Source: an uncultured Burkholderiales bacterium
GTDB lineage: Bacteria > Pseudomonadota > Gammaproteobacteria > Burkholderiales > Burkholderiaceae_E
Length of the DNA: 8,767 nucleotides
Direction: 5' to 3'
NCBI GenBank assembly: GCA_903923345.1
Contig: CAIXXI010000274.1
Location: 1-8,767 of the forward strand
Part shown: piece after piece, positions 1 through 6,269 of the stretch
How positions within the stretch are numbered: position 1 is the first letter of the stretch
How the letters are laid out: each line of letters begins with the position of its first letter
The notes under the pieces: generated by a model
What the model saw: the letters and a program-made list of their open reading frames with translations, nothing else
The model's database searches: none
What the model was told of the DNA's origin: nothing
Translations under genes and position numbers: made by a program

Positions 1-246
1 AGCCTCGAAATGGGCGTCTCCACCTATCACGCGTCAGTCGCTGGTCTGGGTGGCTGCCCCTTCGCCAAAGGCGCAACCGGCAATGTGGCCACCGAAGACC
101 TGCTCTACATGCTCGACGGGTTGGGTATCCAGACGGGCGTCGACCTGGGCAAGATGGTCGAAATCGGGCAATGGATCTCCGGATTGCTTGGACGCAAATC
201 GATCTCCCGCGCCGGCAATGCCCTGGCCGCCAAACAGGCTGCCTGA
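1..246 (+). CDS. Hydroxymethylglutaryl-CoA lyase, C-terminal fragment (5' end outside window)
   Basis: This is the last 81 codons of a gene whose start lies upstream; the reading frame is already open at base 1. The family cleaves 3-hydroxy-3-methylglutaryl-CoA to acetyl-CoA and acetoacetate, the last step of leucine breakdown, in the cytoplasm. The identification rests on the signature GLGGCPFAKGATGNVATED near the start of the fragment. It contains the conserved active-site-loop cysteine (GGCPFA) and the GATGN-x-x-TE stretch that separates HMG-CoA lyases from other DRE-TIM metallolyases. It is followed by LLYMLDGLGIQTGVDL, also typical of the family C-terminus. The end, with an Ala-rich tail, looks complete. 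The DUF1289 gene starts 8 bases after the stop, so the two are probably co-transcribed. No other leucine-pathway gene is visible, so the in vivo substrate range is inferred from family only. Confidence 0.93.
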   Translation, partial: SLEMGVSTYHASVAGLGGCPFAKGATGNVATEDLLYMLDGLGIQTGVDLGKMVEIGQWISGLLGRKSISRAGNALAAKQAA

Positions 247-254
247 GCCCTCCG

Positions 255-494
255 ATGGCCAACCGACCCTACCCAGATTCAGACAGCCTGCGCGCCGGTG
301 TGGCGCGCGGCGAGCCGGTGGCCTCACCGTGCATATCCATCTGCCGCATCCTTCCAGAGTCCCGGCTGTGTGAAGGCTGTTACCGATCGATCGACGAAAT
401 TGCCGGCTGGGGATCGATGGGCAACACCCAGCGACTGCAAGTCTGGGATCGGATCTTCGAGCGTCGGGCCCAAAACAGCTCAAGCCCGGGATGA
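255..494 (+). CDS. DUF1289 family small cysteine-rich protein
   Basis: A 79-residue protein of the DUF1289 family. The core PCISICRILPESRLCEGCYR (residues 25-44) followed by SIDEIAGW and a nearby Met is the family hallmark. Four cysteines (C26, C30, C39, C42) have the spacing C-x3-C-x8-C-x2-C, which suggests a small metal-binding knuckle; metal binding is inferred. The function of the family is not established. The start at 255 is the first ATG after the lyase stop and leaves a typical leader of about 24 residues before the cysteine core. A longer in-frame reading from 171 would overlap the lyase by 76 bases and is unlikely. The Shine-Dalgarno sequence is weak. The stop overlaps the start of the next gene as ATGA, implying translational coupling. 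Confidence 0.85.
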   Translation: MANRPYPDSDSLRAGVARGEPVASPCISICRILPESRLCEGCYRSIDEIAGWGSMGNTQRLQVWDRIFERRAQNSSSPG

Positions 495-1147
495 GCGCGG
501 TCCGCTGGTATTTCGACTTCATCTCGCCCTACAGCTACCTGCAGGGCACCCGACTCGGCGTGTTCAGTCAACTGACCCACATCGAATACAAGCCGATCCT
601 CTTTGCCGGCTTGCTCGAACATCATGGTCAGAAGGGGCCGGCTGAAATTCCAGCCAAGAAGACCCACACCTTCAGAGAGATTGTCTGGCGCGCCCATCGC
701 GACGGCATTGCCTTGAAGCTGCCCGCCATGCACCCCTTCAACCCGCTGCCGCTGCTCAGGCTCTCGATTGCACTGGGCAATCGACCCGAGGTGGTCGAAG
801 CGCTGTTCCGATTCGTCTGGGTTCAGGGCCACCTGCCCACCGACCCGCAGGCCTGGGCAAGCCTGTGTGAGTCGCTCGGTGTGACGGATCCGGACCGCCT
901 GATTGCCCAGCCCGATGTGAAGGCCGAATTGCGCGCCAACACCGATGAGGCGATCCAGGCGGGCGTGTTCGGCGTGCCCAGCCTGCTGATCCGTGATCAG
1001 GTCTTCTGGGGTGATGACATGACCGATGCCGCGCTCGCCTGTCTGCGCGGTGATCCGTTCTTTCAGTCGGCCGCCATGCAGCAGGCCGCTTCGCTGCCAG
1101 ACGGTGTGCACAGGCCTGCAGTCTCGCACCGACCCGACGCAACGTGA
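491..1147 (+). CDS. 2-hydroxychromene-2-carboxylate isomerase family protein (DsbA/GST-kappa fold)
   Basis: A 218-residue protein of the HCCA isomerase/DsbA-like family. In naphthalene degradation the founding enzyme (NahD) is a glutathione-dependent isomerase of 2-hydroxychromene-2-carboxylate. Many Proteobacteria carry homologues outside any naphthalene pathway. Visible hallmarks are the N-terminal WYFDFISPYSYL (residues 6-17), where S12 matches the catalytic serine that replaces the DsbA cysteine pair, and GVFGVPSLLI (158-167), which holds the cis-proline loop (P163), followed by FWGDD. There is no CxxC, so it is not a disulfide oxidase. Length is normal for the family, with a somewhat extended, low-complexity tail after about residue 195. 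The start codon overlaps the DUF1289 stop and the stop overlaps the next gene's GTG. No aromatic-ring-degradation genes are nearby, so the physiological substrate is unknown. Confidence 0.88.
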   Translation: MSAVRWYFDFISPYSYLQGTRLGVFSQLTHIEYKPILFAGLLEHHGQKGPAEIPAKKTHTFREIVWRAHRDGIALKLPAMHPFNPLPLLRLSIALGNRPEVVEALFRFVWVQGHLPTDPQAWASLCESLGVTDPDRLIAQPDVKAELRANTDEAIQAGVFGVPSLLIRDQVFWGDDMTDAALACLRGDPFFQSAAMQQAASLPDGVHRPAVSHRPDAT

Positions 1148-2073
1148 CGCCCAGCTCGACCACTCAGCCGCAACTGCCTGCGACGATGCGCTTCATCGAG
1201 CGCGACTGGCTGTCCGCCAATGGCATCTTCTTCGACGACGGCCAGTCCACTGCACTGATCGACACCGGCTACATCAAGCATCGCGACATGACCCTCGCCG
1301 TGTTACGTGAGCTGCTGGGTCAACGTCCGCTCGATCAGATCATCAACACCCACTTGCACTCGGACCACTGTGGCGGCAATGCGCTGCTGCAGCGCTCGTA
1401 TCACAGCCGCACACTCATTCCGGCCGCCAGCGCGCCGGCGGTGCGCGACTGGAACCAGACCGCATTGACCTTCGAACGAACCGGACAGCGCTGTGAGCCT
1501 TTCACCCTCGACGGCACGATCGATGACGGCGACGAGCTGACACTGGGCGGCCTGCAGTGGCAGGTGATTGCTGCCCCGGGTCATGACCCGCATGCGGTGG
1601 TGCTCTATTGCGAATCGCATCGGATCCTCATCAGTGCCGATGCGCTCTGGCAAAACGGCTTCGGCGTGATCTTTCCGGAGCTTGAAGGCGAGTCGGGCTT
1701 TGCCGAGCAGCGCGCCATCCTGGAGCGCATCCGTTCACTGCAGGTCGACATCGTCCTGCCCGGACATGGCCCCCTGTTCACTAACGTCGACGAAGCCATC
1801 GAGCGCGCCTGTCGCAGACTCGATCATCTCGGTTCAGACCCGGCGCGTAACGCCCGGCATGCAACCAAGGTGCTGCTGAAGTTTTTGCTGCTCGAACACC
1901 AGCAGGTTGCGCTCGATGCAGTGCCGGCGCTGCTCAACACCATCCCGCTCATCGATCTGGCCAACCAGCGCTACATCGGCATGCCTGCTGACGAACTGGC
2001 GCGCTGGGCTGTGGACGAGCTGGTGCGCGCCGGCGCAGCGCGCATCGATCGCCAGATGCTGATCGATGCCTGA
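1144..2073 (+). CDS. Metallo-beta-lactamase-fold hydrolase
   Basis: A 309-residue MBL-fold protein, probably a cytoplasmic dinuclear-metal hydrolase (no signal peptide seen). The metal ligands are all visible: HLHSDH (H70, H72, D74, H75), H147 in APGHD, D166 in SADAL and H208 in LPGHGP. ALIDTGY at residues 37-43 is the usual early MBL strand. A C-terminal region of about 100 residues beyond the core (ATKVLLKFLLLEHQQV onward) looks helical and could be the accessory domain seen in several MBL subfamilies. The hydrolysed bond cannot be told from sequence; glyoxalase II-like thioester, lactone or other ester hydrolysis are all possible. The GTG start at 1144 overlaps the upstream stop as GTGA and fits the coupled pattern of this operon. 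An alternative is ATG at 1186 (residue 15), since neither site has a clear ribosome binding site. Confidence 0.88.
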   Translation: MTPSSTTQPQLPATMRFIERDWLSANGIFFDDGQSTALIDTGYIKHRDMTLAVLRELLGQRPLDQIINTHLHSDHCGGNALLQRSYHSRTLIPAASAPAVRDWNQTALTFERTGQRCEPFTLDGTIDDGDELTLGGLQWQVIAAPGHDPHAVVLYCESHRILISADALWQNGFGVIFPELEGESGFAEQRAILERIRSLQVDIVLPGHGPLFTNVDEAIERACRRLDHLGSDPARNARHATKVLLKFLLLEHQQVALDAVPALLNTIPLIDLANQRYIGMPADELARWAVDELVRAGAARIDRQMLIDA

Positions 2074-2635
2074 CAGGACCGACGCATTCATGCCCACGCA
2101 CCCTGTGCAGTCCATTCTGATTCGAGACAGTCGCGACGACGATCTGCCCGCGATTCACGCGATCTACGCCTACCACGTGCTCAACAGCACCGGCACGTTC
2201 GAGATCGAGGCACCTGGCATCGACGACATGGCGCAGCGGCGCGCCGATGTGCTGAAGAACGGCTTTCCATGGCTGGTCGCTGAAATCGGTGGCCAGGTCG
2301 CAGGCTATGCCTATGCCAATCTGTTTCGCGTGCGCCCCGCGTATCGCAACACGGTCGAGAACTCGATTTACATCGACGAGCAGCTTCGTGGCCGCGGCAT
2401 CGGGCGCGTGCTGCTCACTGCCTTGCTTGAACGCTGTGAGCAGCTGGGTTGCCGTCAGGTGCTTGCGGTCATCGGTGACAGCGCAAACACCGGCTCGATC
2501 GCCCTGCACTCGGCCTGCGGATTCCGATTTGCCGGCACGCTGCGCTCGAGCGGCTGGAAATTCGAGCGCTGGCTCGACACCGTCATCATGCAAAAAGAGC
2601 TTGGGGCCGGCGACCGGACCCCGCCCAACCGCTAG
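2066..2635 (+). CDS. GNAT N-acetyltransferase, phosphinothricin/methionine-sulfone type
   Basis: A 189-residue GNAT-fold enzyme of the branch containing phosphinothricin acetyltransferase and the L-amino-acid N-acyltransferase YncA/MnaT. These transfer acetyl from acetyl-CoA to the amino group of phosphinothricin, methionine sulfone/sulfoximine or related amino acids. Visible features are the IRDSRDDDLPAIHAIY opening strand-helix, ENSIYIDEQLRGRGIG (residues 99-113) with the acetyl-CoA pyrophosphate loop R-G-R-G-I-G, VIGDSANTGSIALHSACGF (135-153), and the closing GWKFERWLDTVIMQKEL that marks this branch. The ATG at 2066 overlaps the hydrolase stop by 8 bases. ATG at 2090 (residue 9) is equally plausible because conserved sequence begins near residue 17. 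It is the last gene of the plus-strand operon. The natural substrate cannot be predicted. Confidence 0.88.
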   Translation: MPDRTDAFMPTHPVQSILIRDSRDDDLPAIHAIYAYHVLNSTGTFEIEAPGIDDMAQRRADVLKNGFPWLVAEIGGQVAGYAYANLFRVRPAYRNTVENSIYIDEQLRGRGIGRVLLTALLERCEQLGCRQVLAVIGDSANTGSIALHSACGFRFAGTLRSSGWKFERWLDTVIMQKELGAGDRTPPNR

Positions 2636-2676
2636 AACGCCGATTCTGGCTGGTCGATCCAGGCTGGCCGATTCAG
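2635..2676. repeat. Three degenerate 14-bp tandem repeats in the convergent spacer
   Basis: Units 2635-2648, 2649-2662 and 2663-2676 read GAACGCCGATTCTG, GCTGGTCGATCCAG and GCTGGCCGATTCAG. Units 2 and 3 match at 12 of 14 positions; unit 1 matches unit 3 at 10 of 14. The array starts on the last base of the acetyltransferase stop and covers the stop codon of the convergent binding-protein gene (2673-2675). A short hairpin, GGCCG at 2666-2670 with CGGCC at 2677-2681, overlaps the end. No T-run follows on either strand, so it is not a recognisable intrinsic terminator. Confidence 0.6.
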
Positions 2677-3776
2677 CGGCCCTTGGCCTTCAGGCTTCGG
2701 GACAGCTCGAGCCCCACGCCCTTGTTGACGAACTCGGTGGTGTACACCTTGGACAGGTCAACCTCGCCAGCCTTGAACAGCCCCGACTTGACCATCTTGT
2801 CGTGGAAATCCTTGACCTTGGCCGCATCGATCGCGCCGATACCGAGTTTGAGCGAGTCGCCGGAGTCGACGATACCCATCTCGCGCATCTTCGCCACGCC
2901 GCGATCGAGTTCGTCCTGCGTGGTCTCCGGATTGAGCTTTCGGATCATCGCATCCGCAGCAGTCCGATCGCCGTACAGGTAGTTGACCCATCCGATGATC
3001 GAGGCGTCGACGAATTTGCGCACCATCTCGGGTTTGCGCTGAATCAGGTCGGGGCGGGTCTCGATGGTGGTCGAGTAGGTCGACCACCCATGATCAGCCA
3101 GCAAAAAGACCTTGGGCGCGACACCGGTCACTTTCTCGATTGAGATCGGCTCGGCCGTCACATAGCCCTGCTGCACAGATCGCTTGTCAGCCAGAAACGG
3201 CGCCGAGTTGAAGGTGTAGGGCTTGAGCTGCTCATCCCGAAAGCCGTCGGTCTTCATCCACTGCCACCAGCTGAATTGCGAGTCGCGCCCGATCAGCATT
3301 ACCGGCGCCTTTTTCAGGTCTTCCCAGCCGGTGTACTGGCCGGGGTGGGCGATCAGGACCTGAGGGTCCTTCTGAAAGATCGCCGCGACCACAACGGTCG
3401 GCACCTTGTTGCGCACGTTGTCGAAGGTGTGCAGCAGATTGCCGGTCATGAGGAAATCGATTCGACCCGCCGGCAACAAGGGCCGGTTATTGACCTGAGG
3501 CCCGCCCTCCCGGATTTCGACCTCGAGGCCGCTCTTGCGATAGGTGCCATCGACCAGTGCCTGATAGAAGCCACCGTGGGCGGCCTGCGCTTTCCAGTTG
3601 GTCGCAAACACCACTTTCTCTTGCGCATCCGCCACAGTGGGTGCCGTCATCAGTGACAGTGCCGCCACCAGGGCCAGGCTCAGGCGCGCAAACACGCGGC
3701 GACCGGCGTGGCCCAAGCGCCGGGGCTCAGCACGTCTGTGCAGGCAAACCGTGCGGGAAACGAGTTGACGATCCAT
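2673..3776 (-). CDS. ABC transporter substrate-binding protein, NMT1/THI5-like
   Basis: A 367-residue periplasmic binding protein for the importer encoded just upstream. It has a hydrophobic signal segment (LSLALVAALSLMTAP, residues 32-46) with a likely cleavage site after ADA (A51). The mature part begins EKVVFATNWKAQAAHGGFYQAL and continues with GLEVEIREGGPQVNN and GRIDFLMTGNLL. This is the pattern of the NMT1/THI5-like (ThiY, SsuA, TauA) class II binding proteins. The ATG at 3776 is chosen because AAGGAG lies 6 bases upstream; a longer frame back to 3908 would overlap the permease. The n-region is unusually long and contains RRVFA (26-30), resembling a twin-arginine signal. Family substrates include pyrimidine precursors of thiamine, sulfonates and riboflavin-type compounds; none can be chosen from sequence alone, and no thiamine riboswitch was recognised upstream of the operon. 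Confidence 0.9.
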   Translation of the reverse strand: MDRQLVSRTVCLHRRAEPRRLGHAGRRVFARLSLALVAALSLMTAPTVADAQEKVVFATNWKAQAAHGGFYQALVDGTYRKSGLEVEIREGGPQVNNRPLLPAGRIDFLMTGNLLHTFDNVRNKVPTVVVAAIFQKDPQVLIAHPGQYTGWEDLKKAPVMLIGRDSQFSWWQWMKTDGFRDEQLKPYTFNSAPFLADKRSVQQGYVTAEPISIEKVTGVAPKVFLLADHGWSTYSTTIETRPDLIQRKPEMVRKFVDASIIGWVNYLYGDRTAADAMIRKLNPETTQDELDRGVAKMREMGIVDSGDSLKLGIGAIDAAKVKDFHDKMVKSGLFKAGEVDLSKVYTTEFVNKGVGLELSRSLKAKGR

Positions 3777-3782
3777 CCGGGG

Positions 3783-3793
3783 CTCCTTTTTTT
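3783..3793 (-). promoter_or_regulatory. Strong ribosome binding site with A7 enhancer for the binding-protein gene
   Basis: On the minus strand seven adenines run into AAGGAG, then six bases, then ATG at 3776. This is a near-consensus Shine-Dalgarno sequence, and it decides the start over the longer open frame. The A-rich stretch just before it would suit high translation, as expected for a binding protein made in excess over its membrane partners. Confidence 0.8.
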
Positions 3794-3800
3794 GCGTTAG

Positions 3801-3819
3801 CGGCTCGGCGGCGAGGCCG
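3801..3819 (-). repeat. Intercistronic stem-loop between permease and binding-protein genes
   Basis: On the plus strand CGGCTCG (3801-3807) pairs with CGAGGCCG (3812-3819) across a GCGG loop, with one bulged G. In the minus-strand transcript it sits directly after the permease stop and ahead of the binding-protein Shine-Dalgarno sequence. It is not followed by a U-run, so termination is unlikely. A role in mRNA processing or in protecting the downstream message is an inference. Confidence 0.4.
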
Positions 3820-4605
3820 TCAGTCGCGCGGCAGTTCAGTGTCGTGCCAACGCCCGAGCAAGCGGCGCGCCAGCGTGTCGAACAGCACGTGAATGAGAAT
3901 TCCAACACCAGACACTAATGTCAGGGCAGCGAACATCTTCGGAATCTCGGTGCGAAAACTGGCTTCAAGAATACGTGAAGCCAGACCGGTCTCGCGACCG
4001 GCTGCACCGGCTGCAAACTCGGCCACCACCGCCCCGATCAAAGCCAGCCCGCCGGCAATGCGCAGGCCCGCCAGGAAATAGGGCAAGGCGCTTGGAACCA
4101 ACAGCAGCCGCAGCCTTTGCCAGGGGGTCGCGCCGTACAGCGCGAACAGTTCACGAAGGTTGGCATCGGCACTGCGCAACCCGACCACCGTATTGGCCAG
4201 GATCGGGAAAAAAGCCACGATGAAGGCACAGATCAGGAGTGCCGCGGTGGTCGATTCGACATAGATCAGGATCAGGGGTGCGATCGCCACGATCGGCGTG
4301 ACCTGCAAAACGATTGCAATCGGAAACAAGGCCCGCTCGATGGGCCGAGACAGGGCAAACAGCGCCGCCATGGCAACGCCCCCGACGATGGCAAGCAGAA
4401 GCGCGCCCACGGTGAGGCGGACCGTGAACCACAACGACGGCAGCAAGGACGGCAGCTCCTGCCAGAGGGTGCTCGCGATCAGCGACGGGGCTGGCAGGAT
4501 GTAATGGGGGATGTCATTGAAGCGGACGATGGCTTCCCAGAACACCAGTACCCCGAGCCCCACCAACAGCGGCACCAGGGATCGCCCGACTCGACGGTCT
4601 GTCAT
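3820..4605 (-). CDS. ABC transporter permease (SsuC/TauC/ThiX type)
   Basis: A 261-residue inner-membrane permease of the binding-protein-dependent transport family. About six hydrophobic segments are readable, roughly residues 9-27, 61-85, 94-114, 119-142, 172-197 and 224-246. The cytoplasmic coupling motif that docks on the ATPase is seen as ELFALYGATPWQRLRLLLVP (152-171), a form of the EAA loop, followed by ALPYFLAGLRIAGGLALIGAVVAE, typical of the sulfonate/nitrate/taurine/thiamine-precursor class. The N-terminal ILPAPSLI is also usual for this class. Its ATG overlaps the stop of the ATPase gene as ATGA, so translation is coupled, and the binding-protein gene begins 43 bases downstream. 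It probably works as a homodimer, as in related systems. Confidence 0.92.
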   Translation of the reverse strand: MTDRRVGRSLVPLLVGLGVLVFWEAIVRFNDIPHYILPAPSLIASTLWQELPSLLPSLWFTVRLTVGALLLAIVGGVAMAALFALSRPIERALFPIAIVLQVTPIVAIAPLILIYVESTTAALLICAFIVAFFPILANTVVGLRSADANLRELFALYGATPWQRLRLLLVPSALPYFLAGLRIAGGLALIGAVVAEFAAGAAGRETGLASRILEASFRTEIPKMFAALTLVSGVGILIHVLFDTLARRLLGRWHDTELPRD

Positions 4606-5360
4606 GACTGAGCGTTGCGCAATGCGGTCGAGGCCCTGACGCAGCGCTCGACGTAATGAGGCGTCGCCCGAAACGCATCATCGCGCTGACCGGCCCCCTC
4701 GATCTCGATGGATTCGATGATCCGACCCGGCCGGCTGCTGAAAACCGCCACGCGCGTCGAGAGGTAAACCGCCTCGTAGACGTTATGCGTCACGAAGATC
4801 ACCGTCAGGCCCTGCTCCTGCCAGATGCGCATCAAATCGTCGTCGAGCCGTCCGCGGGTGATTTCGTCAAGTGCTGCGAAGGGCTCATCCAGCAGCAAGA
4901 GCTTCGGGCGAGTGACCAGCGCCCGGGCGATCGAGACCCTCATCCGCATGCCGCCAGACAGTTCGCGAGGATAAGCCTGCTCGAACTCGCCAAGGCCGAC
5001 CCGCGCAAGAACCTGCATCACCTCGTCGCGTACGGAGGCAGCCGAGCGACCCTGCAGCCGCAGCGGTAATCGCACATTGTCAAAGACCGTGGCCCAGGGC
5101 ATCAGGGTGGGCTCCTGAAAGACGAAGCCCAGGGGCTGGCCTGGCAAGCGCGTCACGCGGCCCTGGGTCGGCTCGATCAACCCTGCTGCCAGCCGCAAGG
5201 CGGTGCTTTTGCCACAACCCGAAGGCCCGAGCAGGCTCAGAAATTCGCCCTGGCGGACGTCCAGATCCAGAGATTGCAGCGCCACCACGCCGGTGGGAAA
5301 GCGCAAGTGAACGCCGTGCAGCGACAGCGCGATCGGGTCAGACTCTGGGGGCGGCGGCAT
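4602..5360 (-). CDS. ABC transporter ATP-binding protein (SsuB/TauB/ThiZ type)
   Basis: A 252-residue cytoplasmic ATPase that powers the importer. All motifs are present: Walker A GPSGCGKST (residues 45-53), Q-loop FQEPTLMPW (Q82), signature LSGGM (134-138), Walker B LLLLDEP (154-160) and the H-loop histidine H192 in VTHNVYEA. The FVFQEPTLMPWATVFDNV stretch and the THNVYEAVYLSTRVAVFSSRPGRI ending are usual in the nitrate/sulfonate/taurine importer class. The Pro-rich start (MPPPPESD) is odd but no other start lies in a better place; no clear Shine-Dalgarno sequence is seen. It begins 39 bases after the response-regulator stop on the same strand, so it may share that transcript. It is the first of the three transporter genes. 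Confidence 0.93.
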   Translation of the reverse strand: MPPPPESDPIALSLHGVHLRFPTGVVALQSLDLDVRQGEFLSLLGPSGCGKSTALRLAAGLIEPTQGRVTRLPGQPLGFVFQEPTLMPWATVFDNVRLPLRLQGRSAASVRDEVMQVLARVGLGEFEQAYPRELSGGMRMRVSIARALVTRPKLLLLDEPFAALDEITRGRLDDDLMRIWQEQGLTVIFVTHNVYEAVYLSTRVAVFSSRPGRIIESIEIEGAGQRDDAFRATPHYVERCVRASTALRNAQS

Positions 5361-5399
5361 CGCCCGATGGTAGCGCAGCGCCCGGTCAGGGCCGAGCGA

Positions 5400-6023
5400 T
5401 CAGTCGTTGCGCTTCCAGGGCCGGCGCATGTAAAGCGTGGCCGCTTCAGTCCGGTTGCGCACACCCAGACGCATCAGCAATTCCCGGACATGCGCCTTGG
5501 TGGTGTTCAGGCTGATCTGATGGCGAACGGCAATTTCCGCGTTCGACAGCCCCTCGGCAAGTCCCTGCCAGATCTGCTGCTGACGCGGGCTCAGGTCAAA
5601 GGACAGTCGGTTCGCACCCAATCCGTCCTCGAGTGAAGCCTCACTCGTCACCGATCGAGCCAGTGCCTCCAGAATGGCGGTTGGCGGTTCAGTCTTGGAA
5701 ATCATTGCGGCGGCACCCAGGGCGATTGCGTTGCGCCGCAGGGGTTCGCTGTCGAGTGCACTGAACACCACGACGCTGACTTCAGGTCTGAGGGCTCGCA
5801 ATTCGGTGAGGGCCTCGAGGCCGGTTGCATCCGGAAGGCGCAAGTCCAGAACGGTTGCGACCAGGCTGGGTTCAACCTGGTAAAGCGCCCTGGCCTGGCG
5901 CAGGCTGGCTGCCTGCATGGCCCTGAAATTCTGGAAGTGATGCTCGATCAGACCGACCAGTGCCATCGGAACGATGGGATGGTCGTCGACAATGAGAACC
6001 GTCTTGGCGTTGGACTCGGCCAC
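5400..6023 (-). CDS. LuxR/NarL-family response regulator
   Basis: A 207-residue two-domain transcription regulator. The receiver domain (about 8-122) has the acidic pair D13-D14 in VDDHP, the phospho-acceptor D60 in VLDLRLPDATG, the switch residue S88 in VVFSA and the conserved lysine K110 in MISK. The C-terminal LuxR-type helix-turn-helix (about 143-199) contains LSPRQQQIWQGLAEGLSNAE and then VRHQISLNTTKAHVRELLMRLGVRNRTEA. It should be phosphorylated by a sensor kinase and bind DNA as a dimer, but no kinase gene is in the window. The start is a GTG at 6023; an in-frame stop lies a little upstream and the next in-frame ATG (residue 20) would delete the acidic pair. No good ribosome binding site is seen. 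Its position ahead of the ABC transporter suggests, but does not show, that it controls it. Confidence 0.92.
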   Translation of the reverse strand: MAESNAKTVLIVDDHPIVPMALVGLIEHHFQNFRAMQAASLRQARALYQVEPSLVATVLDLRLPDATGLEALTELRALRPEVSVVVFSALDSEPLRRNAIALGAAAMISKTEPPTAILEALARSVTSEASLEDGLGANRLSFDLSPRQQQIWQGLAEGLSNAEIAVRHQISLNTTKAHVRELLMRLGVRNRTEAATLYMRRPWKRND

Positions 6024-6086
6024 GGTCAGGCCTGCAAACCAGGGCCGGTGTGGCGCAACCGGCAGATGTCAGGACAGGTTCGGAGC

Positions 6087-6092
6087 AGCATA
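6087..6092 (-). promoter_or_regulatory. Possible -10 element upstream of the response-regulator gene
   Basis: Read on the minus strand this is TATGCT, a fair match to the sigma-70 -10 box, about 65 bases ahead of the GTG start. No convincing -35 box lies at the right distance, so this is only a weak candidate within the 246-base spacer. Confidence 0.15.
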
Positions 6093-6166
6093 GCTTCAAA
6101 CCGTAACGTGCCTCACACCCGTTCATCAATGACTTGCACCCCTCCCGCTCGAGAGATGGGTTCCTT

Positions 6167-6186
6167 GCTCACCTGTTTGGGTGAGC
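6167..6186. repeat. Perfect 7-bp inverted repeat in the SDR/regulator spacer
   Basis: GCTCACC and GGTGAGC flank the six-base loop TGTTTG. G-T pairs and one C-G pair could extend the stem on the plus-strand RNA to 10 pairs. No T-run follows on either strand. It lies about 145 bases ahead of the response-regulator start and about 84 bases after the SDR stop, so it could be an operator or an mRNA structure. Confidence 0.5.
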
Positions 6187-6192
6187 GGGATT

Positions 6193-6210
6193 TGTGTTCT
6201 ACGCAACACA
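6193..6210. repeat. Perfect 6-bp inverted repeat next to the first palindrome
   Basis: TGTGTT and AACACA flank a six-base spacer, CTACGC. Its centre is 25 bases from the centre of the palindrome at 6167-6186. Half-sites of this size could bind a dimeric regulator, but a chance occurrence cannot be excluded. Confidence 0.4.
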
Positions 6211-6236
6211 TGCGCCGGATGAGCCCGCTGGCGATG

Positions 6237-6249
6237 CACCGTCCCGGTG
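6237..6249 (-). repeat. Short hairpin after the SDR gene
   Basis: CACCG and CGGTG flank a three-base loop, 20 bases beyond the SDR stop on the minus strand. A U-run is missing, so it is at best a weak candidate for ending or protecting the SDR message. Confidence 0.25.
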
Positions 6250-6269
6250 AAATCCCGCCCTGATCGGGT

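Noticed and set aside
34..522. Minus-strand open frame of 162 codons opposite the lyase and DUF1289 genes
   Set aside because: Its translation is low-complexity, rich in Arg/Gly/Pro and without family resemblance; the plus-strand frames are conserved.
380..1129. Long antisense open frame (249 codons) opposite the isomerase gene
   Set aside because: It is fully opposite a clearly conserved gene, has no recognisable motif, and such frames are expected in GC-rich DNA.
1949..2593. Minus-strand open frame of 214 codons opposite the acetyltransferase
   Set aside because: Shadow of a conserved GNAT gene; no domain pattern.
2636..2681. Bidirectional intrinsic terminator in the convergent spacer
   Set aside because: A 5-bp stem exists (GGCCG/CGGCC) but no T-run follows on either strand; the sequence is better described as tandem repeats.
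2289..3143. Plus-strand open frame of 284 codons crossing the convergent junction
   Set aside because: It overlaps the acetyltransferase in another frame and the binding-protein gene antisense. The repeat-bearing junction simply lacks a stop in this frame.
5361..5399. Thiamine (TPP) riboswitch upstream of the ABC importer
   Set aside because: The spacer is only 39 bases and no CTGAGA-type or other conserved THI-box segment was found there or in 6024-6269. A thiamine-precursor role is therefore not supported beyond family resemblance.
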